The notes below the pieces were generated by a model. It was not told the origin of the DNA and did not search any database. It saw nothing but the letters and a program-made list of their open reading frames with translations. A stretch of 64,000 bases of DNA from assembly GCA_015698045.1 (NCBI GenBank), contig BLAL01000257.1, positions 682,001 through 746,000 on the forward strand, in the 5' to 3' direction. Shown piece after piece: positions 42,671-53,928 of this stretch; position 1 is the stretch's first letter; each line of letters opens with the position of its first letter. Both the position numbers and the translations under genes were made by a program. Origin of the DNA: Rhizophagus clarus (taxonomy: Eukaryota > Glomeromycota > Glomeromycetes > Glomerales > Glomeraceae).

Positions 42671-45334
42671 TTATTTTCCATTGTCATTAGAATCTGCCTG
42701 TTCTTTCGTCGGTATTACATTTCTCACAAATTTACGTCCTTGTTCAATTAAAGTACTAGTTACACTAGCATAACTTCGCACTTGGTACGCTGGGAAAACT
42801 TTAGCACGAGTATATAATTTACGTTTGGATGGATCATTCAAATTCAAGCCAACAATTGGAAAATAGCACATATCTACGATTAATTTATCGATATCTTCTT
42901 CTTCTTTCTCCCACCTTCCTGTCATTGTATTTATATCAATTTTGACACGAGGGTCAATCCAGGACGATGAAACGGTTGGCTCTTGAGCACGTAAACGAAA
43001 CCAAAATATTCTAACAATTTCACGAATTATATTCGTGGCCATACTTTCAACAGATTGTTTTTTTTCTGGATCATTAATTGTACGATATTCGTTCATAGAA
43101 TTGTTTAAAGCATGCCTAGCACGTTTAATAAAATCATGTTCAATAGTTTGATTATTTTCTAGGGTTTCTGAAAATCCTCTATTACTGAGAGCCACGCAAG
43201 CTTCTTGCCGAATTTTTATCGAGGTTGTTGGTGTGATCGTGTCCATTCCTTTACGAGACTCGGAGAATTTATTTAATGCTGAACATAAATGAAGTGTTTT
43301 ATGTAAAATGTCCGATTCTAGGGATGCTGAATTTTCGAAATAATTCCTAGCATGTTCAATGACTGTATTTAAAACATAACGTTGTAAAATTGCCTTAATA
43401 AAAGATTTATTTGGTTTTTCCTTTGTGATTTTCGTGAGACAACCGTAATCCTGTATAAGCTTTTCTATATTGTCGATATTAATCTCAATTCTTCCTTTTA
43501 AATTGGTAACGTAATCTCCAATGGAGTCTTGTAATGATAAAATATCATTCTTCAATTGAACCGAATCATCACTTGTTCTGAAATTTGTCGCAGTTCCAAG
43601 AGCCGATTGATATCTGGAAGCTTCTTCCTTCAATGCAGTATTATTTGTTTTAAGAATATTTATATCTTCTTTATTTGCATCAAGTTCATCCTGAATTTTT
43701 CTATACTCTGTTTTGAAAGACTCCGTGTAATTCTTATACTTTTGTAATTCATTATTGGTATCAAATAATTTTTGATTCAATTCTTGAATTCTTAATTCAT
43801 AGTCATTTTTCTTCCTTCTAATAATTTTCTCATAATGACGCTTTTGTGATTCTAATTCATCTTGAAGATTTTTGTAATCATCACAAGTAACATAATTTTT
43901 TTCATAGAACTGAATAGATTTTTTCAGTAATGAAATTTTGTGTTTAAGGTTTTCATTCTCAAGACTTAATTGTATTTCTTTAGTCTCATCATCTACGTTT
44001 TCATTACCTTTATCATCATTTTTTCTTATATTATTTTTGGATGAAGTAATAAGATTTTCTTTAGCCGTGGAAGAAAATTCCATTAAGTCAGAATTACTTT
44101 GATCATCATTTTTTCTTTCATCATCATCGGATGAAGTAATAAGATTTTCTTTAGTTGTGGAAGAAAATTCCATTAAGTCAGAATTACTTTTATTATCATT
44201 TTTTCTCTCATTATCTTTGGATGAAGTAATAAGATTTCCTTTGGCTGTGGAAGAAAATTCCATTAAGTCAGAGTTACTTTTATTATCATTTTTTCTTTCA
44301 TCATCTTTGGATGAAGTAATAAGATTTTCTTTAGTCGTGGAAGAAAATTCCATTAAGTCAGAATTACTCTTATCATCATTTTTTCTTTGATTATTTTTGG
44401 ATGAAGTAATAAGATTTTCTTTAGTCGTGGAAGAAAATTCCATTAAGTCAGAATTACTTTTATTATCATTTTTTCTTTCATCATCTTTGGATGAAGTAAT
44501 AAAATCTCTTTTGGCTGTGGAAGAAAATCCTATTAAGTCAGAGTTGCTTTTATTATCATTTTTTCTTTCATCATCTTTGGATGAAGTAACAAGATTTTCT
44601 TTAGTCGTGGAAGAAAATTCCATTAAGTCAGAATTACTTTGATTATAATTTTTTCTTTCATCATCTTTGGATGAAGTAATAAGATTTCCTTTGGCTGTGG
44701 AAGAAAATTCCATTAAGTCAGAATTACTTTTATTATCATTTTTTCTGTCATTATCTTTGGATAAAGTAATAAGATTTTCTTTAGTCATGGAAGAAAATTC
44801 CATTAAGTCGGAGTTACTTTTATCATCAATTTTCCTTTCATCATCTTTGGATGAAGTAATAAGATTTTCTTTAGTCGTGGAAGAAAATTCTATTAAGTCG
44901 GAATTACTTTTATTATCATTTTTTCTTTCATCATCTTTGGATGAAGTAATAAGATTTTCTTTAGACATAGAAGAAAATTCCATTAAGTCGGAGTTACTTT
45001 TATTATCATTTTTCCTTTCATCATCTTTGGATGAAGTAATAAGACTTACTTTAGTCGTGGAAAAAAATTCTGTTAAGTCGGAATTACTTTTATTATCATT
45101 TTTTCTTTCATCATCTTTGGATGAAGTAATAAGACTTTCTTTAGTTGTGGAAAGAAATTCTATTAGGTCGGAATTACTTTTATCATCATTTTTTCTTTCA
45201 TCATCTTTGGATGAAGTAACAAGATTTTCTTTAGTCGTGGAAGAAAATTTTATGTCGGTGACGTTACTTTGATGACCAGTTTCTTTCGTGTACTCATTTT
45301 GTACTTTTCCTTGACTACCAACATCAGCTTCCAT
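42671..45334 (-). CDS. CC5: coiled-coil protein with 13 x 30-residue repeats
   Basis: A frame of 887 residues. Residues 1-30 are unique. Residues 31-420 are 13 uninterrupted copies of a 30-residue unit (consensus SSTTKENLITSSKDDERKND then NKSNSDLMEF), with a partial 14th to about 444. A coiled coil follows at about 455-590. The conserved C-terminal region comes next in a diverged form (NYVTNLKGRIEINIDNIEKL; EKPNKSFIKAILQRYVLN; TSIKIRQEACVALSNRGFS; TMTGRWEKEEEDIDKL). It is the most distant intact member of the family. The repeat is Ser/Lys/Asp/Asn-rich, probably disordered and open to phosphorylation. The gene is convergent with the gamma Hsp70 relic. Function unknown. Confidence 0.85.
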   Translation of the reverse strand: MEADVGSQGKVQNEYTKETGHQSNVTDIKFSSTTKENLVTSSKDDERKNDDKSNSDLIEFLSTTKESLITSSKDDERKNDNKSNSDLTEFFSTTKVSLITSSKDDERKNDNKSNSDLMEFSSMSKENLITSSKDDERKNDNKSNSDLIEFSSTTKENLITSSKDDERKIDDKSNSDLMEFSSMTKENLITLSKDNDRKNDNKSNSDLMEFSSTAKGNLITSSKDDERKNYNQSNSDLMEFSSTTKENLVTSSKDDERKNDNKSNSDLIGFSSTAKRDFITSSKDDERKNDNKSNSDLMEFSSTTKENLITSSKNNQRKNDDKSNSDLMEFSSTTKENLITSSKDDERKNDNKSNSDLMEFSSTAKGNLITSSKDNERKNDNKSNSDLMEFSSTTKENLITSSDDDERKNDDQSNSDLMEFSSTAKENLITSSKNNIRKNDDKGNENVDDETKEIQLSLENENLKHKISLLKKSIQFYEKNYVTCDDYKNLQDELESQKRHYEKIIRRKKNDYELRIQELNQKLFDTNNELQKYKNYTESFKTEYRKIQDELDANKEDINILKTNNTALKEEASRYQSALGTATNFRTSDDSVQLKNDILSLQDSIGDYVTNLKGRIEINIDNIEKLIQDYGCLTKITKEKPNKSFIKAILQRYVLNTVIEHARNYFENSASLESDILHKTLHLCSALNKFSESRKGMDTITPTTSIKIRQEACVALSNRGFSETLENNQTIEHDFIKRARHALNNSMNEYRTINDPEKKQSVESMATNIIREIVRIFWFRLRAQEPTVSSSWIDPRVKIDINTMTGRWEKEEEDIDKLIVDMCYFPIVGLNLNDPSKRKLYTRAKVFPAYQVRSYASVTSTLIEQGRKFVRNVIPTKEQADSNDNGK
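44003..45244 (-). repeat. 90-bp coding minisatellite in CC5
   Basis: Thirteen complete 90-bp units plus part of another, kept exactly in phase, encode the 30-residue repeat. Differences among units are mostly single bases, which suggests recent expansion or homogenisation. The opposite strand is also open over much of the array because the unit has no stop in that frame. Confidence 0.9.
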
Positions 45335-45525
45335 TTTTTCGTTTTATATTGATGTTTGAGGTAAGTAAAGGAGTCTTTGACGTAAATAGAGAGAATTGCA
45401 AAAAAAAATATTTTTAACTCCGTTAATAATTTGTGATATATACGATATAGAGTTTATCACGTAGTACCAAAAAACAGGTCCTTTATTTAGTTACACACAA
45501 TTGAGTTGCATTTATTCTATTTTCC

Positions 45526-45533
45526 TATAAATA
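45526..45533 (+). promoter_or_regulatory. TATA box of Hsp70 J
   Basis: TATAAATA in the context TTTCCTATAAATAACC, 46 bp before the ATG. The same CTATAAATAACC string precedes K and L. Confidence 0.5.
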
Positions 45534-45571
45534 ACCGATTGAAATTACCGTAAACAAAAAAAAAAAAAAAA

Positions 45572-47525
45572 ATGTCAGATTACTCGGATATCCGTGTCGT
45601 GGTCGGTTTAGGTAAAATTTATATATTTTCTCCCAAAAAAAGTAATTTTTTATTAGACTGTTATATTTACATTAAAATAATTGGTTTTTTTCCTCAGATT
45701 TTGGAACAACTTACTCGGTAATCTGAAGTTTATAATACTTGAACTTATTAAAAAGATTCATTAGAATTAAACAAAATACGTTTATATATTTACAACTTTA
45801 GGGATTTTCTTACTGTCACGTATCTGATGACAATAATCTCGTTACTAATGATCAATGGCCTGGAGAGATGGGTCAATTGAAAACAAATACGGTACTTCAA
45901 TATGACGAACATTATATGAATGTTGAATCTTGGGGATATCCAGCTTTGTCGAAACGTCCAAATAAAAAAAAGAAAATTAAAAACGGATCAAATCCTGTTG
46001 AGTTGTTTAAATTACATCTGGGAAAACTGTTAGACAATCTCAAGCCGAAACTGCCAGTAGACTATAAGAAGGCCATAACTGATTATCTTCGAGAAATTGG
46101 AGAGTTAATTAAGGAAATGGTTATAACTCATTGGTCTGGAGTTGATTTCTTAAAAAATGTACTTATTGTTATAACCGTACCCGCGGAATATTCAGAGAGA
46201 GATAAAGCAATTATGAGAGAATGCGCATGTAATGCTGGAATTATCATAGAAAAGGAATCGAAAAATTTACAATTTACTACAGAACGTAAGTAAAAAGAAC
46301 AAAATAGACAAATTTATTCATATTTGTTTTTTATTTATTTATTTTTTACTTTGTTTTTTTTTTAGCTGAAGCTGCTGCGATTTATTGTATGGAGAATAAT
46401 TTAAAAGTAAACGATCTCAACACTCCCGGAACTACTTTCATGATAGTCGATTGCGGAGGTGGCACAGTAGACTTGACTACGCGTAAATTATTGGATGATA
46501 AACAACTGGGTGAAGTTACTGAACGAGCTGGAGACTTTTGTGGAAGTACATTTGTTGATAAGGAATTTCTCAAAGCTTTACGTAAAATTCTTGGAGACCA
46601 TGCGATTGAGTTATTAAGAGATAAGCACTATGGTCAAATGCAATATATGATTCAGGAATTCGGCCGTCATGCTAAATTGCCATTCACTGGAGATAAGTCT
46701 GAATTTAAAAGTTATGAAATGGACCTTGAAGATCTAATTCCCGTTGTTATGGAATATGTAACCGAAGAAGTACGGGATGAGATGGAAGAAACTGATTGGT
46801 TGATAGAATTTGGTTACGATGATATCAAATCAATGTTCGATCCTATTGTTGATAGAATTGTCGATATGATACAAATGCAACTTAATAATACTCGAGAAAC
46901 ATGTTCTGCAATGTTTTTGGTAGGAGGTTTCAGTCAATCGAAATATTTACAAAAAAGAATTAAACAAAGATTCCAACACCGAGTGATAAATATTTCTGTC
47001 CCTCTATACCCCATTGCAGCGATATCACGTGGTGCAGCTTTATATGGATTGAGTATGATAAAATCAGCACACAATTTAGACAGAATGAATTCTCTCAAAT
47101 TCGTAATAAATGAACGCATATTAAAATATACTTATGGAGTTAGAATAAGTCCTGAATGGAAAGAAGGAGATCCAATCGAAAGAAAACTTCCTAATGGACG
47201 TATTCATAAATTCTGTATTATGGCACGGAGAGGAACCGTAGTAAGAGTTAATCAAGAATTTACTACAGTGCAATTGCCAGTATCTCCAACTCAATATGCT
47301 ATGAATTTTCAAATTTATTATACGACTGAATATAGAGCACAATATTGTGATGAAAATGGGATGGAAAAACTTGGAAATCTTCTAATTTCTCTTCCCGATG
47401 TTCATCTTGGGCAATATAGACCCGTATTGTTTGGGTTAACATTTGGGCGAATGGAAATAACTGCTACTGCTAAAAATCAACTTAATGGACAGAATTATCA
47501 AACTACTTTACGATTAGATATATAA
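45572..47525 (+). CDS. Hsp70 J, HSPA12-like, gamma type, 4 exons
   Basis: Exons 45572-45611, 45698-45717, 45802-46285 and 46366-47525 join in phase to 567 residues. The exon-3 and exon-4 breaks seen in alpha and beta genes are missing, so one 484-nt exon covers both. Motifs: DFGTTYS (14-20), TEPEAAAIYC (180-189), MIVDCGGGTVDLTTR (207-221), FDPIVDRIVDM (about 339-349), FLVGGFSQSKYLQ (365-377), ISRGAALYG. The C-terminus (LTFGRMEITATAKNQLNGQN) is the short beta-rich module. The ATG directly follows a run of A. It is convergent with a CC relic at 47560. Confidence 0.9.
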
Positions 47526-47559
47526 TTTTTTCGATTAAAGTTGTATTTATTTTCAATTA

Positions 47560-48260
47560 TTTAACATTCACTATATATGCAATTATATTTTGCTTCCATT
47601 TTTAATCCCATTTTTCTGCCCGATGAATGGAAAATTTTTTCTCTATCTTTCATTTTTTCACATCTACTTGCTCTTGTACAGTATGTTTGGACGGATTCAA
47701 ACCAATCATCTATCTTCCAGGATGATGAAATGATTGGATCTTGAAACCCATACAGAAACAAAATATTCTAATTAAAGAGATGTTTACTTTGATATGACGT
47801 AACTATTTAGGCTATCCGTCATACCTAGTTATCCTTAAGTAGACTATAAGTTTGTGTCTTTTAATTCTAATAAATCCATGCTGATTGTTCTTCCATCGAA
47901 TTTTATCGATGATGTTCAGTTGATATAATTATATCCTACGAATATTGTAAACAAATGTTTTGCTATGACCCAATTTGACCTAACATATAAATATTTCATG
48001 TATGCATGGTTGAGCCAATTTAGGATATTTTAGGATATCAATTTGGGGTATGAGATACCCTAAGTTGGACTTGAGACATAATCATACTTTGCATTCCCAA
48101 ATAGAAATTCTGATTGAAAATATTCCAAGTTTAACTTGGGAAATAGTCTAAACTTCTATATTGTAAATACTACTTATCTCAAATATTCCTTTAAGATTGA
48201 TAACATAATTTTCAATGGGCGTTATAATGATTAATATCATTTTTTTTTTTTTTAATCGAC
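47560..48260 (-). pseudogene. Relic coiled-coil (CC) gene
   Basis: Minus-strand traces of the conserved C-terminal region of CC5: QDPIISSSWKIDD near 47715-47755 (compare QEPTVSSSWIDP in CC5), and IENYVINLKGIFEIS near 48180-48220 (compare IGDYVTNLKGRIEIN). The frame is broken between them. It occupies the expected CC position tail-to-tail with Hsp70 J. Confidence 0.6.
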
Positions 48261-50680
48261 CATTCTAAAATTTGATGTGAAAATTTCCAAAAAAAAAAAC
48301 GCTAATAATATTGAGTTAGAATTTTACTAATTCAAATTTAATGATGCTAGCGAGTCATAAATTACCATTTATTTTAACGATGATCGTGCTCTGTGTTATT
48401 TCAGCTCCTACGGTGGTCGTGCTGAACAGTATTCTAAAAATCGAGACTGAAATTACATTTCACAATAGGATATAATTATAATCATTTTCTTGTATCAATA
48501 ACTAGGAATCTTTCATCAAAACTAGTTGAATGGGAATAATTTCATGACAATGAAATGATGATATTTTTATTTGGGAGGTTATAACTTATAAAACCTTAGC
48601 CAACTATGTTTATAGATGTATACTACAGTATATTAAATCGGCAAAAAGTTTGAACAGCAATTAATCGATACTAAGTGGATTGAATAATTTCTATCATATA
48701 AAAGGAATAGTTACTATTAAAAGATATTGTACAATTTATTTAAATATTCTCTAAAATTGACATTGATTTATAGAGGTCCAAGTTAATATTCATCTTTCAA
48801 TCACCTCCCCAATTTTCTGCTTAAAGTTGAATGTTGTGATTTAAACACACTTCGCTCATTAACTCGTTTTACTTTACTTTTTTAAAACTCCCAAGGGCTA
48901 TACGATTGGAAATTTGACAAGGCTTCATCTCTTGGTTCAATATATTGTATTTCAGATTTTTTATTCTTAATCTATTTTTAAATACTTGGACAAGATTAAA
49001 TAGATCAAAGATTTCTCCCCAACTAAAGTATAACCTAATTATTATAATGGAAAATGAACAACAAATAAAGTATATAAACAACTTGAAGAATAAAATAAAG
49101 AAGTAACCAATGGGAGAGAATTACAAAAGAAAAACAATAGCGGGTTATTATAGGAAAGCCCCTATAAAAAATTTTTATCTGAATATTTCCATTATTGCGT
49201 TTTTGATTCCGTAAATACTCCGTGTATCCCATTTTGACCATAGGAACTCGCAATGTGATCCAGATATGATCGCTTATAGTACCGGAGAAAACGGAATTCA
49301 AGATTTTTACCAAATTGGAAAATGGAATTTAAACGGACCTAAGATTTGTTACTATAAATAAAAATATAAAAATTCATAAGCATATTAACTATATAAAAAG
49401 ATTAACCATTACGAATTTCATGCACGTGTAATTAGATATGATTGACGCGTCGAATTAATTAACTATTTAGTCTTAATATTACTTTGATCCTTTGTTTATT
49501 CAATTTTACTCTTCTTTACTTTGCTTTTTTTCTTCTTTGATTATTTCATTTATAACTTTCAATAAAGTAAAATAGTTTGTACAAAATATCACTCCACAAT
49601 AATGCTTTGGCAATTGATGTTTATACTACTAAAAAACATCAACAGCTTTTTCACCTATCTGTGCATAACACCGTAAATGGATTGCTAAGATCTTTAATAG
49701 ATTTTCAGAACATTTGTTTAATTACTTGACCAGTGTAATTATGTGGTAGTTTCCAAGAGAATCTAGGATCTATTGTGAATCCAATAATCAAACTACAAGA
49801 TTATGAAAAACCATAAGAAAATCAAAGAAAATTAAGAATTCAACGGCACAAGTTTTTAAATCTTTATATAAAACAACTTGAATATTTTTTTTTTATTATT
49901 CTTTATTAGTAATATAATAGGGCTGCGCAATGCAATAACCTACTACATCTACTCGTCACAAAACGCAACGTGACTGATAGTGCAAACTACACTATTACAA
50001 AAATGAAAAATAACAAAAATTCTAACACCAATTTATCTGAAACTATTCTTTAGTGCGTGCTGCCTCAAATTTGGCGCATCTGCACGATCATTATTCACCT
50101 ACACCACTCACTCTTAGTCCTATATACTTTCATGTGTCTCATGCTCACCTCGGAATTGTTCCTATATTTATTGATCCCACTTCTACCTTTCACAGGTCAC
50201 TTGTTATGAATTTTTAGAGCCTCCTGGAAATACTTGTTAAGATTCTCTGGCATTTGACTTTTTCATTGATCAGAAAATTGAATCTCGTAACCGTAGGCTT
50301 CGTATCGTAATCGTGCTTTCCTATATAGGTTACTTTACGCATTGGAGATACACAATACTTGAATTTTAGTAAGAATACTGCAGATTTTGAAGTCATTTTT
50401 ACATAATTAGTGCATTATATAATGATCTTCAAAATCGTGCATCTTCTCTATCGATGAACAAGACCTTCAAAAATATGAGGAATTGGTTACTTTATTACCA
50501 TTCATCCATTCCGTTATGTGATTTTCTCCTGTTACCTCTATTTCCTATCAGACAAGGAGTAAAATAAAGTAAGTTATTAATAGATATAAAAATTTAACAT
50601 TAATGAAAAAAAATATAGATCTTACATAATTTGCTATTTTGTTTTCTACTATTTTGAGGATATTTCCTGTATTTTGTATC
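48261..50680. other. Long gap, no supported gene
   Basis: AT-rich DNA. Minus frames at 48869-49313 (with GTISDHIWITLRVPM) look protein-like for about 35 codons but have no splice context. A 59-codon plus frame at 50041-50217 is listed separately. Nothing else recognised. Confidence 0.3.
50041..50217 (+). other. Possible coding relic, 59 codons
   Basis: An open frame without an ATG near its start reads RAASNLAHLHDHYSPTPLTL, then HVSHAHLGIVPIFIDPTSTF, to a TAG. The His/Pro/Leu content is unlike AT-rich noise. It may be a leftover of a transposon or gene. No family recognised. Confidence 0.25.
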
Positions 50681-51240
50681 ATTTCACCGACAATTACTTC
50701 ACCGACAATCACTTCACTGACACACGTTTCGCTGACAGGGTCATTTCACCAACAAATGTTTCGTCGACAATCATTTCACCGACAGTCATTTCATGGCCGC
50801 CAGTACAAATTAAAATTCTTTTTATAAAGCATTTTTTTTTCCTTTTTTACTCTTTACAGCTAATATAATAGTTTTTTTTTTATAAAAAAATATTCAATAT
50901 AAGAAGGTATAGAAAAAAAAACTTAAATCATGAAGGCATTAAACATTAATCTTATGTTTATTACTAATTGAAGGAAAAATTAAAAAATATATATATATTG
51001 AGATTTAGTCTGAAATATAATTAATATTTTTATATTTATTTTTATGTACACACTATCTCGTATTATATAACAACAATAATTTTGGCTGTCTTGTACTGTA
51101 CAGTCGTATAAAGAAAAAAGTTATATTTAATTTTATTATGATATATTTAAGTGTCGGTGAAACGACTTGTCGGTGAGATGATCCTGTCGTCGAAACGTTT
51201 GTCGGTGAAATGATTGTCGGTGAAGTGATTGTCGGCGAGT
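50681..51240. mobile_element. Foldback element with CACCGACAAT subrepeats
   Basis: The left arm 50681-50792 and right arm 51153-51240 are inverted copies. Each contains six to seven short repeats of the form TTTCACCGACAATCA. The middle 360 bp is AT-rich filler with no frame. The structure fits a foldback or MITE-type non-autonomous element. Confidence 0.65.
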
Positions 51241-51260
51241 TAAACGCGACCCGATGAAAC

Positions 51261-51746
51261 TCCTATAAAAAAAAAATGAGATCTAACAATGGAATCAAAA
51301 CTAAAAATGCAAAGGAACAATAGAGAAATCTTTTTCATATTTTAATCAGTGAACTTCATTGATTTGTCTATTTTATTACATTTATTAATCCGTTTTATTG
51401 CATTTATTAATTAGAATGAAATCTCCATATGTTTATTAATTAGAAAGTATTTAGCAAAATTTCCGTTTATTCATTAATGTATCCGTTTATCAATTAGAAA
51501 ATACTTGGCGAAAATTCCATTTCTTTTCATTAATTTATCCATTTTATTAATATCAATAATCAAATTAACATCAGTAAAATCTCAGTTATTTATAAAAAAT
51601 GGAATAAACAATTCCGTGAATATGCAACATTTATGGAAAAATTATGGAATCGCAAATATGTTAATCTAAACGGAAAAAAACACTGAATCAAATTACGGAA
51701 AAAACACGGCAGCAAATCAAATCACGGAATAAATTTTTTATAGGGA
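51261..51746. mobile_element. Short TIR element ending in CCTATAAAAAA
   Basis: The left end is TCCTATAAAAAA and the right end is TTTTTTATAGGGA, about 486 bp apart. The interior has TCCGTTTATTCATTAAT and ACGGAAAAAACAC words and no frame. The ends resemble those of the larger element at 2577-4127 (CCCTATGAAAAAA), so they may be one superfamily. Confidence 0.5.
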
Positions 51747-51906
51747 AAATATATATTATTTAAAATGGCTAATTAGGTTAATTTTTTTTTAACATAATTT
51801 AAAATATGTCGTAACACAATCAATTCTATCATCTGTGATATTTCAAGCGTAACACAGGGAAGTGATAAATCGGATATACCTTGATTCAGTCCGGTCATTT
51901 ATTTCC

Positions 51907-51914
51907 TATAAATA
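51907..51914 (+). promoter_or_regulatory. TATA box of Hsp70 K
   Basis: TATAAATA within ATTTCCTATAAATAACCTAA, 70 bp before the ATG, matching the J promoter. Confidence 0.5.
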
Positions 51915-51976
51915 ACCTAAAATTAATGTTGCCAATACAAAAATTCTTCTTTGTAGGAATTAACCTAACTATAAAA

Positions 51977-53928
51977 ATGTCGGATTATTCGGATATCCGT
52001 GTGGTGGTCGGTTTGGGTAAAATTCTCTCTTAAATTTTCTTTTAAGAGTAATATTAATCGACTATTACATTTAACATGAATCATTTCTTTTTTCACAGAT
52101 TTTGGAACAACTTACTCGGTAATATAAACTTGCTGTATTATACTTAAGTTTAGCAAAGAGATCATCAAAATTAAATAAGTCGTCTCCTTTTATGTAAAAC
52201 TTTTAGGGCTTTACTTACTGTCATGTATCTGATGACAATAATCTCGTTACTAATGATCAATGGCCTGGAGAGATAGGTCAATTAAAAACAAATACGGCAC
52301 TTCAATATAACGAAAATTATATGAATGTTGGATCATGGGGATATCCAGCACTATCAAAACGTCCAAATAAAAAAAAGAAATCTAAAGATAGATCAAAACC
52401 TGTAGAATTATTTAAATTGCACTTGGGAAACCTGGTAGACAGTCTCAAGCCGAAACTGCCGGTAGATTACAAGAAGGCCATTACCGATTATCTTCGAGAA
52501 ATTGGAAAGTTGATTAAAGAAATGGTTATAATTCATTGGTCTGGAATCGATTTCTTAGGAAATGTACTTATTGTTATAACCGTACCTGCAGAGTTTTCAG
52601 AGAGAGATAAAGCAATTATGAGAGAATGTGCATATACTGCTGGACTTATTAAAGAAAGATTTTCGAAAAATTTGCAATTTACTACGGAACGTAAGCAAGA
52701 AGAAAAACTTTATAAAGAAATTAATTTATTTATATTGTTATTTATTACTAATATATTTGTTTTTATAGCCGAAGCTGCTGCGATTTATTGTATGGAAAAT
52801 AGTTTGAAAGTAAACGATCTTAACACACCCGGAACTACTTTCATGATAGTCGATTGTGGTGGTGGTACAGTAGATTTGACTACACGAAAATTATTGGATA
52901 ATAAGCAACTTGGTGAAGTTACTGAACGAGCTGGAGACTTTTGTGGAAGTACGTTTATTGATAAGGAATTTCTCAAAGCTTTACGTAAAATTCTTGGAGA
53001 CCATGCAATTGACTTATTAAGAGATAGGCATTATGGACAAATGCAATACATGATTCAGGAGTTCTGTCGTCATGTTAAATTACCATTCTCTGGAGACAGA
53101 TCCGAATTTACTAAATATGAATTGGATCTTGAAGATGTAGTTCCTGTTGTAATGGAATATATGACTGAAGAAATACGTGAAAAGATGGAAGATATTGATT
53201 GGTTGATAGTGTTTGAATACGACGATGTAAAATCAATGTTTGATCCTATTGTTGAAAGAATTACACAAATGATAGAAGCGCAACTTAATAATACTCGAGA
53301 AACATGTTCTGCAATGTTTTTGGTAGGAGGTTTCAGTCAATCTAAGTATTTACAAAAAATAATTAAACAGAAATTTCAACATCAAGTTGAAAAAATTTCA
53401 GTTCCTACATATCCCATCGCAGTAATATCACGCGGTGCAGCTTTATATGGATTAAGTATGAAAAATTCAGTATATAGTTTAGATAAGATGAACTCCCTTA
53501 AATTTGTAATAAATGAACGTATATTAAAATATACTTATGGAATTAAAGTAAGTCCTAATTGGGAAGTTGGAGATCCAATTGAAAGAAGAGATTCTGATGG
53601 AACTATTGATAAATTCTGTGTGATAGCGCAAAGAGGAACTGTAGTAAGAGTTAATCAAGAATTTACTTCAGTGCAATTGCCAGTATTTCCAACCCAAAGC
53701 GCTATCAATTTTCATATTTATTTTACAGCTGAATATAGCGCAGAATATTGCGATGAAAATGGGATGGAGAAACTTGGAAACCTTTTAATCTCTCTTCCTG
53801 ATGTCCATCTTGGAAAAAATAGACCTATATTGTTTGGATTAACATTTGGACGAATGGAAATAACTGCCACCGCTAAGAATCAACTTAATGGACAGAATTA
53901 CCAAACTACTTTAAAATTAGATATATAA
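51977..53928 (+). CDS. Hsp70 K, HSPA12-like, gamma type, 4 exons
   Basis: Exons 51977-52016, 52099-52118, 52207-52690 and 52769-53928 give 567 residues. Motifs are as in J: DFGTTYS (14-20), TEPEAAAIYC, MIVDCGGGTVDLTTR, FLVGGFSQSKYLQ, with ISRGAALYG preceded by V instead of A. Its third intron (52691-52768, 78 nt) is divisible by three and has no stop, so an unspliced message would stay in frame and insert 26 mainly hydrophobic residues at the connecting motif. The other gamma copies cannot do this. No clear coiled-coil gene or relic follows. Confidence 0.9.

Noticed and set aside
44157-45272. Plus-strand frames of up to 201 codons with repeated DEVIRFSLVVEENSIKSELL-type peptides
   Set aside because: They are the antisense of the CC5 minisatellite. 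The 90-bp unit happens to lack stops on that strand, and CC5 on the minus strand continues into a conserved domain.
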